Shown here: positions 8,427-17,590 of the stretch, piece by piece | How positions within the stretch are numbered: the stretch's first letter is position 1 | Layout: every line of letters begins with the position of its first letter | Assembly (NCBI GenBank): GCA_963829725.1 | Contig: CAWHJW010000010.1 | Location: 248,001-312,000 of the forward strand | Origin: RYN-230 sp963829725 | GTDB taxonomy: Bacteria; Actinomycetota; Actinomycetes; Streptosporangiales; Streptosporangiaceae | Direction of reading: 5' to 3' | Length of the DNA stretch: 64,000 bases | Notes under the pieces: model-generated | Told to the model about the DNA's origin: nothing | The model's input: only the letters and a program-made list of their open reading frames with translations | Database searches by the model: none | Position numbers and translations under genes: made by a program

Positions 8427-9167
8427 ATGGAGCAGTCAGGGAGCCGGAACGGCGTTCCCACCGCGATACCGCAGGTACCCGGCCAGCGGCAGAGCCCCGA
8501 CGGCCCGCCCGCCAGCCGCCCGCCGGCCGGCGATCAGCCAGCGGCCAGCCCGGCCGCTGGTGCTGCCGCCATCGTCCCAGGGCCCCGGCGCACCGACGGG
8601 TTCGCCGTGGCCACCCTGATCACCGGCATCCTCGCCCTGGTACCGGTCACCGTCGTCCTCGGGCCGGTCGCGCTGGCCCGCGTGGCCAGTTCCGGGGCCC
8701 GCGGCCGCCGGCTCGCCGTGACCGGCCTCGCCCTGGCGGGGGCATGGCTCCTGGCGGGGGGCCTGGCCGTAGCGGGGCTGCTGGTGCACCGGGCGCCGTC
8801 CGCGCTGGTCAGCCTGCCGCGCATCTTCGTCATGCATACTGGCCAGTGCGTCAATTCCGCGCCCAACGAAATGTCCGGGGTGCATGCCGTCAACTGCGCC
8901 TCGCCCCACGACGCGGAAGTGTTCGGCACCTTCCGGGTGGCCGGTCACCGCTACCCCGGAACCCCGGCCCTGCGGCGCGATGCCGGGCTGGGCTGCGCCA
9001 GCAGGCTGTCGGTCTACCTGAACCCGCAGCTCGCGTCGGCGTCGCTGACCGAGTCGTACGTCTACCCGGATGCGGGCGCCTGGGCCGCCGGCGAGCGCAC
9101 CGTCGTCTGTACCATCCGCAGCGCCACGGGCCAGCTCACCGGGTCGGTGCGCGGGCTGCCGGGCTAG
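8427..9167 (+). CDS. DUF4190 / septum-formation-like membrane protein
   Basis: A 246-residue protein. A proline-rich cytosolic N-terminus (about residues 1-55) is followed by two membrane segments (about 58-82 and 95-118) of the DUF4190 type, then an extracytoplasmic domain. That domain contains GQCVN, NCASPHDAEVFGTF and a closing Cys, the pattern of the septum formation family domain (Pfam Septum_form). The ATG at 8427 is chosen because the frame upstream is not protein-like. The three conserved cysteines of the outer domain probably form disulfides. Membrane topology is inferred from hydrophobicity, and the cellular role is not established. Confidence 0.75.
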   Translation: MEQSGSRNGVPTAIPQVPGQRQSPDGPPASRPPAGDQPAASPAAGAAAIVPGPRRTDGFAVATLITGILALVPVTVVLGPVALARVASSGARGRRLAVTGLALAGAWLLAGGLAVAGLLVHRAPSALVSLPRIFVMHTGQCVNSAPNEMSGVHAVNCASPHDAEVFGTFRVAGHRYPGTPALRRDAGLGCASRLSVYLNPQLASASLTESYVYPDAGAWAAGERTVVCTIRSATGQLTGSVRGLPG

Positions 9168-9263
9168 CGCATGGGGCCGCCCGCTGCGGCGACGGGTGAG
9201 CCCGGCTAGCAGGCGGCTGCGGCAGTGGCCCATTCTGTCGGCAGCACCAGGCACTATGGGTAC

Positions 9264-12200
9264 ATGGCCCCCTCCCCCGACCATCCTGGCGCTGGTCAGC
9301 GGGGCGATGCCGGGACCGCTGGCCCGGACGCGCTGGAAGGCTTCAGCGCGGTCACCCGCGACTGGTTCACGGCCGCCTTCGCCGCGCCGACCCCGGCGCA
9401 GGCTCAGGCCTGGGCGGCCATCGGCAAGGGCGAGAACACCCTGGTCATCGCGCCGACCGGGTCAGGCAAGACGCTGGCCGCGTTCTTGTGGGCCCTGGAC
9501 CGGCTGGCCGCCGCACCCGCCCCGGACGACCCGAAGCAGCGCTGCCGGGTGCTGTACATCTCCCCGCTCAAGGCCCTCGCCGTGGACATCGAGCGGAACC
9601 TGCGGGCCCCGCTCACCGGGATCAGGCACACCGCGCAGGCGATGGGCCACGCCGAGCCTGACATTTCCGTGGCGGTACGCACCGGTGACACCGGGCCGGA
9701 CGAGCGGCGCAGGCTGGCCACCCGCCCCCCTGACATCCTGATCACCACTCCGGAGTCGCTGTTCCTGCTGCTCACCTCCAAGGCACGGGATGCGCTGCGC
9801 AGCGTGGACACCGTGATCCTCGACGAGGTGCACGCGCTGGCCGGCAGCAAGCGCGGCGCGCACCTGGCGCTGTCCCTGGAGCGGCTGGACGCGCTCAGCC
9901 CAGCCCGGCCGCCGGCCCAGCGGATCGGCCTGTCCGCCACGGTCCGGCCCGCCGAGACAGTGGCCTCTTTCCTGGGCGGGGCCCGGCCGGTGACCATCGC
10001 CGCGCCGCCGAGCAGCAAGGAACTCGACCTGCAGATCGTGGTGCCGGTCGAGGATATGACCGATCTCGACCCGCCGCCGGGCGCCGGCCACGATGCGGCC
10101 GACGGCCCCGAGCAGCGCCGGTCCATCTGGCCGCACGTGGAAGAGCGGGTCCTCGACCTGATCGAGCAGCACCGGTCCACGATCGTGTTCGCCAACTCAC
10201 GCCGGCTGGCTGAGCGGCTCTGCGCCCGGCTCAATGAGCTGGCCGCCGAGCGCGCCGAGCTGCGGGCCGGGACACCGCCCGGGCCAGCCGGACCGGACGG
10301 GGCCGCGCCCGGCGGGACCGGCCGCAACGGCGCCGGCCCGCAGCCCGCTCCGGGGGCACCGGCCCAGATCATGGCGCAGGCCGGAAGCACCAGCGGGGTG
10401 CTGCCCGAGGTGGCCCGGGCACACCACGGCTCGGTGTCCCGCCAGGAGCGGGCCCAGATCGAGGAGGCACTGAAGGCCGGCCGGCTGCCCGCCGTGGTGG
10501 CCACGTCCAGCCTCGAGCTGGGCATCGACATGGGCGCGGTGGACCTCGTCGTGCAGGTCGAATCGCCGCCGTCGGTGGCCAGCGGGCTGCAGCGCACCGG
10601 CCGGGCGGGGCACAACGTGGGCGACGTGTCGCGCGGCGTGATCTTCCCCAAGTACCAGGGCGACCTGGTGCAGTCGGCGGTGGTGGCACGGCGGATGCGG
10701 GGCGGGCAGATCGAGTCGCTCAGCATGCCGCGCAACCCGCTGGATGTGCTGGCCCAGCAGATCGTGGCGATGACGGCGATGGACGACTGGGACGTCGGCG
10801 AGCTGGAGCAGGTGGTCCGGCGCGCCGCCCCGTTCGCCGGGCTGACCAGGCTGGTACTGGAAGCGGTGCTGGACATGCTGGCCGGGCGCTACCCCAGCGA
10901 GGAGTTCGCCGAGCTGCGCCCCCGGCTGGTCTGGGACCGGACCACCGGGCAGCTGCACGGCCGCCCCGGCGCCCAGCGGCTCGCCGTGACCAGCGGCGGC
11001 ACCATCCCCGACCGCGGCCTGTTCGGCGTCTTCCTGGCCGCCTCGCAGCGCGAGGCCAGCGGCAGGCACTCGCACCGGGTGGGCGAGCTGGACGAGGAGA
11101 TGGTCTACGAGTCCCGGGTCGGTGACGTGTTCGTGCTCGGCGCGAGCTCGTGGCGGATCGAGGACATCACCGCCGACCAGGTCCTGGTCTCCCCCGCGCC
11201 CGGGCAGCCGGGGAAGCTCCCGTTCTGGCACGGAGACGCCGCTGGCCGACCCGTGGAGCTGGGCCGCGCGCTCGGCGCGTACTGCCGGGAACTGGGCGCG
11301 ATGAGCGAGCCAGACGCCATCGCGCGGCTGCGCGGCGACGGGCTCGACGAGCTCGCCGCGGGCAACCTGGTCCGCTACCTCACCGACCAGCGCGAGGCCA
11401 CCGGCTACCTGCCGGATGACCGCACGCTGGTGCTGGAGCGGTTCCGTGACGAGCTGGGCGACTGGCGGCTGGTGCTGCACAGCCCGTTCGGCGCCCAGGT
11501 GCACGCGCCATGGGCGCTGGCCATCGCGGCCCGGCTCCGGGAGCGGTACCAGGGCATGGACGTGCAGGCGATGCACACTGACGACGGCATCGTGATCCGG
11601 GTCCCGGACACCGAGGAGCCGCCGCCGGGCGGGATCGCGGAGCTGGCCCCGGAGGACGTGGAGCAGATCGTCACGGACGAGGTCGGCAGCTCGGCGCTGT
11701 TCGCCTCGCGGTTCCGCGAGTGCGCGGCCCGGGCGCTGCTGCTGCCCCGGCGGCAGCCCGGCCGCCGCAGCCCGCTGTGGCAGCAGCGGCAGCGCTCCGC
11801 CCAGCTGCTGTCGGTGGCCCGCAAGTACGGCACGTTCCCGATCGTCCTGGAGACCGTGCGCGAGTGCCTGCAGGACGTCTTCGACGTGCCCGGGCTGACC
11901 GGCCTCATGCGGGACCTGGCCGCGCGGAAGATCCGGCTGGTCGAGGTGGAAACGCCCACGCCATCGCCGTTCGGCCGGTCGATGCTGTTCCGGTACGTCG
12001 GCGCGTTCATGTACGAGGGCGACGCGCCACTGGCCGAGCGCCGCGCCCAGGCGCTGGCGCTGGATTCCTCATTGCTCGCCGAGCTTCTCGGCCAGGCGGA
12101 TCTGCGGGAACTGCTCGACCCGGCCGTAGTGGAGCAGGCCGAGCAGGAACTGCAGCGGCTGGCACCGGGCCGGAAGTGCCGGGACCTGGAGGGCGCGGCC

Positions 12201-12815
12201 GACCTGCTGCGCGCGATCGGGCCGGTGTCGGCGGCGGAGGTCGCCGAGCGCTGCGAGGACCCGGCCGCCGCGCCCGGCTGGCTGGCCAGCCTGGCGGGCC
12301 AGCGCCGGGCGCTGGAGGTGCGGATCGCCGGGGCGGCCCGCTGGACGGCGGTCGAGGACGCCGGCCGGCTCCGGGACGCGCTGGGCGTGCCGCTGCCCCC
12401 GGGGGTGCCCGCCGCCTTCACCGAGCCGGTCGCCGACCCGCTCAGTGACCTGGTGGCCCGGTACGCCCGCGGGCACGGGCCGTTCAGCACCGGCGACCTG
12501 GCTGCCCGGTACGGGCTCGGGGTCGCGGTCGTCACCGGGACGCTCCGCCGCCTGGCCGCCGAGGGGCGGATCGCCGAAGGCGAGTTCCTGCCCGGCCGCC
12601 GCGGGACGCAGTGGTGCGACACCTCGGTGCTCCGCCTGCTGCGCCGGCGCTGCCTGGCCAAACTGCGCAAGGAGGCGGAACCGGTGCCCCCGGCGGCGCT
12701 GGCCGCGTTCCTGCCCGCCTGGCAGAACGCCGGGCAGCCACCGCCCGGACCAGACGATTCCCGGGCGGCCGGCGCGCCCGCCGGCCGCGGCCGGCCGACC
12801 TGGTCTACGAGGTGA
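9264..12815 (+). CDS. lhr: ATP-dependent helicase Lhr, N-terminal part (frame ends early)
   Basis: Superfamily 2 helicase thought to act in DNA repair. Motifs in order are Walker A APTGSGKTLAAF, Walker B with ILDEVHAL, motif III GLSAT, and motif VI GLQRTGRAGHN, followed by the winged-helix and Lhr core domains. The ATG at 9264 gives an N-terminus typical of Lhr; a GTG at 9225 is possible. The frame stops at 12815, about 350 residues before the normal Lhr end, and the missing part continues in another frame from about 12791. A single missing base in the GC run near 12770-12790 would restore one protein of about 1630 residues. Confidence 0.93.
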   Translation: MAPSPDHPGAGQRGDAGTAGPDALEGFSAVTRDWFTAAFAAPTPAQAQAWAAIGKGENTLVIAPTGSGKTLAAFLWALDRLAAAPAPDDPKQRCRVLYISPLKALAVDIERNLRAPLTGIRHTAQAMGHAEPDISVAVRTGDTGPDERRRLATRPPDILITTPESLFLLLTSKARDALRSVDTVILDEVHALAGSKRGAHLALSLERLDALSPARPPAQRIGLSATVRPAETVASFLGGARPVTIAAPPSSKELDLQIVVPVEDMTDLDPPPGAGHDAADGPEQRRSIWPHVEERVLDLIEQHRSTIVFANSRRLAERLCARLNELAAERAELRAGTPPGPAGPDGAAPGGTGRNGAGPQPAPGAPAQIMAQAGSTSGVLPEVARAHHGSVSRQERAQIEEALKAGRLPAVVATSSLELGIDMGAVDLVVQVESPPSVASGLQRTGRAGHNVGDVSRGVIFPKYQGDLVQSAVVARRMRGGQIESLSMPRNPLDVLAQQIVAMTAMDDWDVGELEQVVRRAAPFAGLTRLVLEAVLDMLAGRYPSEEFAELRPRLVWDRTTGQLHGRPGAQRLAVTSGGTIPDRGLFGVFLAASQREASGRHSHRVGELDEEMVYESRVGDVFVLGASSWRIEDITADQVLVSPAPGQPGKLPFWHGDAAGRPVELGRALGAYCRELGAMSEPDAIARLRGDGLDELAAGNLVRYLTDQREATGYLPDDRTLVLERFRDELGDWRLVLHSPFGAQVHAPWALAIAARLRERYQGMDVQAMHTDDGIVIRVPDTEEPPPGGIAELAPEDVEQIVTDEVGSSALFASRFRECAARALLLPRRQPGRRSPLWQQRQRSAQLLSVARKYGTFPIVLETVRECLQDVFDVPGLTGLMRDLAARKIRLVEVETPTPSPFGRSMLFRYVGAFMYEGDAPLAERRAQALALDSSLLAELLGQADLRELLDPAVVEQAEQELQRLAPGRKCRDLEGAADLLRAIGPVSAAEVAERCEDPAAAPGWLASLAGQRRALEVRIAGAARWTAVEDAGRLRDALGVPLPPGVPAAFTEPVADPLSDLVARYARGHGPFSTGDLAARYGLGVAVVTGTLRRLAAEGRIAEGEFLPGRRGTQWCDTSVLRLLRRRCLAKLRKEAEPVPPAALAAFLPAWQNAGQPPPGPDDSRAAGAPAGRGRPTWSTR

Positions 12816-14161
12816 TCGACCAGCTGGCCGGGGCCGCGGTGCCCGCGTCGGCACTGGAGACCCTGGTCCTGCCCGGCCGGGTGCCGGGCTACCAGCCGGC
12901 CATGCTGGATGAGCTCACGGCGGCGGGCGAAGTGGCATGGTCGGGGGCGGGCGGCCTGCCCGGCGGGGACGGCTGGATCGTGCTGGCCCCGGCGGACACC
13001 GCGCCGCTCCTGCTGCCCCCGCCGGGCGAGATCTCCATGACCGGAGTGCATGAGGCGGTCCTGGGCGTGCTGGACGGCGGCGGCGCCATGTTCTTCCGGA
13101 TGCTCGCGGACCGGGCGGCGGCGCTGCTCCCGGAACAGGACCGGGCGCTGGCGAGTGACGCCGCCGTGGCCGCGGCTATCTGGGACCTGGTGTGGGCCGG
13201 GCGGCTCAGCAACGACACGCTGGCCGCGCTGCGGACCGTGCTGGGCACCGGTCGGCCGGTGCTGGGCAGCGTCACCGGCAGTTCCACCGGAGGAGCATCA
13301 TCCGTGCCCCGGCCGCGCCCGGCCGCCCGGCCCGGGTCGCGGCGGCGCGGCTTCGGCCGGCCGGCCATGCCCAGCCGGACCGGGCCGCCCACAGTCACCG
13401 GACGCTGGTCCCTGGTGCCGCCCGCCGACCCCGACCCGACCCGGAGGCTGCACGCGCTGGCCCGGACCCTGCTGGACCGGCACGGGATCCTGCTCCGCGG
13501 CACGGTGGCCGCCGAGCGGGTGCCGGGCGGATTCGCCGCTATCTACCCGGTCCTGCGGGCCATGGAGGATGCCGGGCAGTGCCGCCGCGGCTACTTCGTG
13601 GAGGGCCTGGGGGCCGCGCAGTTCGCGCTGCCCGGGGCGGTGGACCGGATGCGGGCGCTGGCCGCGGAGAGCAGCGCGGTTCCCGGACCGGCTGATCCGT
13701 GGATGCGGCCCGATCCCTGGACGCAGCCTGCCCCCTGGACGCAGCCGGCCGGCCGAGCGCCGGAGCCGCCCGGGGGCCCCGGGACGGACAGCCCGGTCGT
13801 GCTGTCGGCGGGAGACCCGGCCAACCCGTTCGGCGCGGGGCTGCCCTGGCCGGACCGGCCCGGCGAGACGCCGGGTGGCCACCGGCCCGGGCGCAAGGCA
13901 GGGGCGGTCGTCGTCCTAGCAGGCGGCGACCTCGTGCTGTACGTCGAACGCGGCGGGAAGACCCTGCTGTCGTGGACGGGTGACCCCGCGGTGCTGGGGC
14001 CGGCGGCCTCGGCGCTGGCCGGGGCCATCCGCAGCGGGGCCCTGGGCCGCCTGACGATCGAGCGGGCCGACGGAGGCCCAGTGCAGGACTCACCGCTGGC
14101 CCAGGCGCTGGACCGGGCCGGATTCCGGGCCACGCCGCGCGGCCTCCGGCTGCGGGGCTGA
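12791..14161 (+). CDS. lhr: Lhr C-terminal part, in a shifted frame
   Basis: This stretch begins in-frame homology with PADLVYEVIDQLAG and continues with ALETLVLPGRVPGYQPAMLDELTAAGEVAW, GGDGWIVLAPADTAPLLL and the closing FRATPRGLRLRG, all of which belong to the C-terminal region of actinobacterial Lhr. It has no start codon or ribosome site at its beginning, although a GTG at 12611 opens the frame. It is therefore the 3' part of lhr separated by a frameshift, not an independent gene. It contains an Arg/Ser-rich linker near 13300-13380 and a proline-rich one near 13690-13800. Confidence 0.85.
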   Translation, partial: PADLVYEVIDQLAGAAVPASALETLVLPGRVPGYQPAMLDELTAAGEVAWSGAGGLPGGDGWIVLAPADTAPLLLPPPGEISMTGVHEAVLGVLDGGGAMFFRMLADRAAALLPEQDRALASDAAVAAAIWDLVWAGRLSNDTLAALRTVLGTGRPVLGSVTGSSTGGASSVPRPRPAARPGSRRRGFGRPAMPSRTGPPTVTGRWSLVPPADPDPTRRLHALARTLLDRHGILLRGTVAAERVPGGFAAIYPVLRAMEDAGQCRRGYFVEGLGAAQFALPGAVDRMRALAAESSAVPGPADPWMRPDPWTQPAPWTQPAGRAPEPPGGPGTDSPVVLSAGDPANPFGAGLPWPDRPGETPGGHRPGRKAGAVVVLAGGDLVLYVERGGKTLLSWTGDPAVLGPAASALAGAIRSGALGRLTIERADGGPVQDSPLAQALDRAGFRATPRGLRLRG

Positions 14162-14280
14162 CCGGCCGTCTCCCGGCCGTGGCCCCGCGCCAGGGTGAGC
14201 AACAGCACCCGGGGGAGGCCGTTGAGCGTTAAAGTTGGGCGGCAAATGGCGCGGGGGGCGCGGCAGGGGGAGGACAGCAG

Positions 14281-15198
14281 ATGGCCGACGCGGCGGGTGT
14301 CAACGTCTCGAACTTCCAGCCCGGGTTCGACTGGCAGGCGGTCAAGGGCCGGATCTCCTTCGCGTTCGCCAAGGCGACCGAGGGCACGACGTTCACCGAC
14401 TCGGATTTCGCGACGAACTGGCGGCAGGCGGGCGCCATCGGCCTGGTCCGCGGCGCCTATCACTTCGCGCACCCGAAGAACCCGGCCGCCGCCGAGGTCG
14501 GCGCCTTCCTCTCGGTCGTCCGGGCCCAGGGACTGCACAGCGGCGACCTGCTCGCCCTGGACCTGGAGACAACCGACGGCCGGTCACCGGCCCAGGTGGC
14601 CAGCTACGCACAGGCATGGTGTGCCGGGGTCGCCAAGGCGACCGGTCACATCCCGGTCGTCTATACCTTCCTGAGCTTCGCGCAGCAGGGCAACTGCGCC
14701 GGGCTGGGCCGGTACCCGCTGTGGATCGCCGAGCCGTCGGCACCGGCCGGGCGGCCGGCCGTTCCCCGGCCGTGGACCACCTGGCACTTTCACCAGTTCG
14801 GGACGACCAGGGTCGGCAACAATATCGCTGACACGGACGTATTCAACGGGGACACCGCCGCCCTGCATGCTTTCGCCAACCCAGCCCCGGTACACCAGGA
14901 GGACGACGTGCAGAGCGGCACCCTCAACAACGGCGCGAACGCGGTGACCGCGATCTCGATTCCCGAGGGCAGCGCACGGACGATCGGGTTCGGCTGCGAC
15001 AACGGGCTGCAGGGGCTGGGGCCGGCCCGGCTCCGGGTGGCCATCTGGCACGGTGCCTGGCAGGTGCACAATGCCGTGGTCGTCGACAGTGCCAAGGGCC
15101 AGAGGGTGATCGGGTTCAGCAACCCGGCCACCACGTCGGTGATCTCGGTGCAGCGCCTGGACGCCGGCGAAGTCAACGTCGGCTATCAGGTCTCCTGA
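14281..15198 (+). CDS. Glycoside hydrolase family 25 (lysozyme-like) protein
   Basis: GH25 enzymes cleave the MurNAc-GlcNAc bond of peptidoglycan. Residues 1-205 form the GH25 barrel: GVNVSNFQP at the first strand, AKATEGTTF, GAYHFA, and the acid motif LDLE (D94, E96). The first active-site acid of the family, normally Asp in GxDVS, is Asn8 here, so activity is uncertain. Residues 210-305 form an extra beta-rich domain of unknown type. No signal peptide or membrane segment is present, so export is unclear. The ATG follows GGGGAGG. The last 56 bases of the gene are copied about 850 bases downstream at a recombination scar. Confidence 0.85.
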   Translation: MADAAGVNVSNFQPGFDWQAVKGRISFAFAKATEGTTFTDSDFATNWRQAGAIGLVRGAYHFAHPKNPAAAEVGAFLSVVRAQGLHSGDLLALDLETTDGRSPAQVASYAQAWCAGVAKATGHIPVVYTFLSFAQQGNCAGLGRYPLWIAEPSAPAGRPAVPRPWTTWHFHQFGTTRVGNNIADTDVFNGDTAALHAFANPAPVHQEDDVQSGTLNNGANAVTAISIPEGSARTIGFGCDNGLQGLGPARLRVAIWHGAWQVHNAVVVDSAKGQRVIGFSNPATTSVISVQRLDAGEVNVGYQVS

Positions 15199-15273
15199 GC
15201 CCGGGTGCGCCCGGCCGGTGTGGCATCCCGGCACCCAAAATCATGATCATGATGCTGGGACGGCAGCACGGCG

Positions 15274-15641
15274 CTAGCTTGCCTGGCGCAGCGGGAGCGA
15301 GGGGGCGAACTCGGCCGGAGCCGGTCCCCGGCCGAAGTGGTGCGCGAGCGCCGCGGCGGACCGCTCGGCGGCTCGGCCGTCCCCGTACGGGTTGACCGCA
15401 CCGGCCATGGCCGCGTACGCGGCATGATCGGTGAGCAGCTGGTTCGTGGTCTGCACGATGAGGTCATGGTCGGTGCCGACGAGCCGGACCGTGCCGGCCC
15501 GGACCGCCTCCGGCCGCTCGGTGGTGTCCCGCATGACCAGCACCGGCTTACCCAGGCTGGGCCCCTCTTCCTGCACGCCGCCGCTGTCGGTGAGGATCAG
15601 GCTGGCCCGGTCCATCAGCCGGGCGAAGCCGCCGTACAGTT
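15274..15641 (-). pseudogene. UDP-GlcNAc 2-epimerase, C-terminal fragment
   Basis: The minus frame encodes YGGFARLMDRASLILTDSGG, then VQEEGPSLGKPVLVMRDTTERPEAV, AGTVRLVGTD and a closing helix. This is the C-terminal UDP-binding third of non-hydrolysing UDP-GlcNAc 2-epimerase (WecB family). Homology ends abruptly near 15640; the upstream part of the frame is antisense to a glycosyltransferase fragment. The N-terminal two thirds, including most catalytic residues, are absent, so this is a gene remnant. In intact genomes the enzyme supplies UDP-ManNAc for surface polysaccharide. Confidence 0.82.
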
Positions 15642-15645
15642 CTGC

Positions 15646-15790
15646 CGGCTGTCGGCGCTGCAGTCGCTGGGGCCCGCACCATGGACCCGGAGCCTCACCG
15701 AGGACCTCGACCTGGGCGTGCGGCTGGCTGTGACGGGGTGGCGCAACGAGTACTGCCCGACGGCGTGGGTGCACCAGCAGGGCCCCCACG
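15646..15790 (+). pseudogene. Family 2 glycosyltransferase fragment
   Basis: The plus frame reads LSALQSLGPAPWTRSLTEDL and continues DLGVRLAVTGWRNEYCP and TAWVHQQG. The TEDLDLG block and the following GWR motif are characteristic of processive family 2 glycosyltransferases. Only about 48 residues remain, with no start and no membrane segments. It abuts the epimerase fragment head-to-head, so both are leftovers of a lost polysaccharide locus joined by rearrangement. Confidence 0.72.
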
Positions 15791-16037
15791 CCGGATGCGT
15801 GGCAACCAGTGACCTTAGGTAGACGTTAGGTAGCGGCGTTGCCCGGTGGATGAGCTGAAGGGGTGGCCGGGCCTATCTCATTTGGCGGAAATGTGAGCGC
15901 TCTCATCGCCGGGTCAGCCACCGTACGGTCAGGCGGGGCCGGCTTGCGGAACACCAGGCCCTGTGGCGCGGGCTGGCCCGGGCGAAATCGGTGATCTCGG
16001 TGCAGCGGCTAGACGCCGTCGAGGTCAACGTCGGCTA

Positions 16038-17279
16038 TCAGGTGACCTGCACGCCATCTGACGGCGCCGGGTCCCACCGGGCGTGCAGCGCGGGCGGCTT
16101 GCGGAACACCAGGCCGTGCGGGGCGGACGGCCGGTCCGGGTCGGGCCGCAGCCCGGGCAGCAGCCGCAGCATCGCGCCCAGCGCGGCCTCCGCCTCCAGC
16201 CGTGCCAGGTGCGCGCCGAGGCAGAAGTGCGGGCCGTGCGCGAAGGCGAGGTGCTTCCGCGCGTTCCCCCGCCGGACCCGGAACTCGTCCGGGCCGGCGA
16301 AGACGGCCGGGTCCCGCCCGGCGCGGGCCAGCGACACGCTCACCAGGTCGCCCCGGCCGACCGCCGCATCGCCGAGCGTGACGTCGCGGGTGGCGTACCG
16401 GTCCACGACCGCGGCGGCCGGCTCCAGGCGCAGGGATTCCTCGACCGAGGCGGGCAGCAGGCCGGGATCCTGGCGTACCAGGTCCAGCTGGGCGGGGTGG
16501 GTCAGCAGGTGCCAGGCGGCATTGGTGATCATTCCCTCGGTGGTCTCGATGCCGCCGAACAGCAGCACCGCGGCGTTGGATACGACCTCCGTGCTGGCCA
16601 GGCCGTCAGCGGATGCCTCCGACACGCCGGGCAGGCCGCCGTCGGGCGCGGCGCGCAGGCTCTCGCTCAGCTCGCGGAACGAGGCCGCCCCCGCGTCCTG
16701 GACGTCCGTGCTGCCCGCCGCCTCGCCCGCCAGTTCCGACACCGCGGTCACGATCGCGTCGTACCAGCGCAGCATGGTACCCGGATCGGTGTCCGCCAGG
16801 CCGAGGACGCGGGCCATCACCGCCACCGCCAGCGGGCCGGCCACGCTCCGCCGCAGCTCTCCCCGGCCGGCCGGGGAGACGGCCGTCACCAGCCGGGCCG
16901 CGTCGCCGGCCACGAAGCCCGCCAGGCGCTCGTGCACGGCGGCCCGGCTGAACGGGCCGGCGAACGGCCGCCGGTGGCGGCTGTGCGCCGGGCCATCTAG
17001 CGACAGCATGCTCGGGCCGACCACCCGCGCGGTGGAGAACCGCGGGTCGTCCACGGTGAACGCGGCGCTGTCCCGCATCACCTCCACTGCCAGGTCATAC
17101 CGGGTGACCAGCCACCCGTTCAGGGACGGCAGCCAGGAGACCGGTTCCGCTGCCCGCAGCCGGCCCAGCACCGGATGCGGGTCATCGTGGAACTCGGCGA
17201 GGGTGACGGCCGCGCCGACCGGATACCGGCGGGCCCGCACGGCGGTCATCGCGTCGGGGGTCGGGGCGTGGCCGGTCAT
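16038..17279 (-). CDS. Cytochrome P450
   Basis: Haem-thiolate monooxygenase of the soluble bacterial type, 413 residues. The oxygen-binding I-helix motif is GGIETT, the K-helix ExxR is EESLRLEP, and the haem loop is FAHGPHFCLGAHLARLE with the ligand Cys353. The start ATG at 17279 has a weak ribosome site. The last five residues (GVQVT) and the stop codon come from the duplicated GH25 tail, so the native C-terminus has been replaced by a few residues; the catalytic core is intact. No ferredoxin or reductase gene is adjacent, and the substrate is unknown. Confidence 0.93.
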   Translation of the reverse strand: MTGHAPTPDAMTAVRARRYPVGAAVTLAEFHDDPHPVLGRLRAAEPVSWLPSLNGWLVTRYDLAVEVMRDSAAFTVDDPRFSTARVVGPSMLSLDGPAHSRHRRPFAGPFSRAAVHERLAGFVAGDAARLVTAVSPAGRGELRRSVAGPLAVAVMARVLGLADTDPGTMLRWYDAIVTAVSELAGEAAGSTDVQDAGAASFRELSESLRAAPDGGLPGVSEASADGLASTEVVSNAAVLLFGGIETTEGMITNAAWHLLTHPAQLDLVRQDPGLLPASVEESLRLEPAAAVVDRYATRDVTLGDAAVGRGDLVSVSLARAGRDPAVFAGPDEFRVRRGNARKHLAFAHGPHFCLGAHLARLEAEAALGAMLRLLPGLRPDPDRPSAPHGLVFRKPPALHARWDPAPSDGVQVT

Positions 17280-17590
17280 ACCGACGACGCTACTGGGCTC
17301 GCGGCCGGCCCCACCGTCCTGGGCGGCCTGATCGGCGGCCGTGGATCAGCGGCTCGGAGGCAGCGCAGCCGCAGGCGTTCCAATCGATGAATCCCATCGG
17401 AGGGTGCTAATACCGTGCGGCGGGCATGAAATTTCAGCAGCGGCGCGCAGCCCGGTCAATCCGCCGGTGGTACGGTGCGCGGATTCTTTGCCAGGCCTGA
17501 ACCAGATGCACACGACCTCTTAGCCACACTCCAGGCACGCTGGGTAACGCGCTGCGGGCCAGCCGTGCCCCCGCCCCGAGGGAGGAGCAG
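17280..17590. other. Divergent P450 / lipoprotein intergenic region
   Basis: About 310 bases separating two divergent genes. It is somewhat less GC-rich than its surroundings near 17390-17520. No operator, RNA or coding sequence was recognised. Confidence 0.5.

Larger units (their letters stand above)
15136..16115. repeat. Duplicated GH25-tail / P450-tail boundary
   Basis: Bases 15136-15191 (3' end of the GH25 gene) recur at 15988-16043 with four mismatches in 56. A 20-base block from the P450 3' end at 16096-16115 recurs exactly at 15941-15960. The order GH25 tail, P450 tail, GH25 tail, P450 tail indicates a tandem duplication of the junction between two convergent genes, with foreign fragments now lying between the copies. 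Bases 15790-15940 hold nothing recognisable. Confidence 0.85.
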
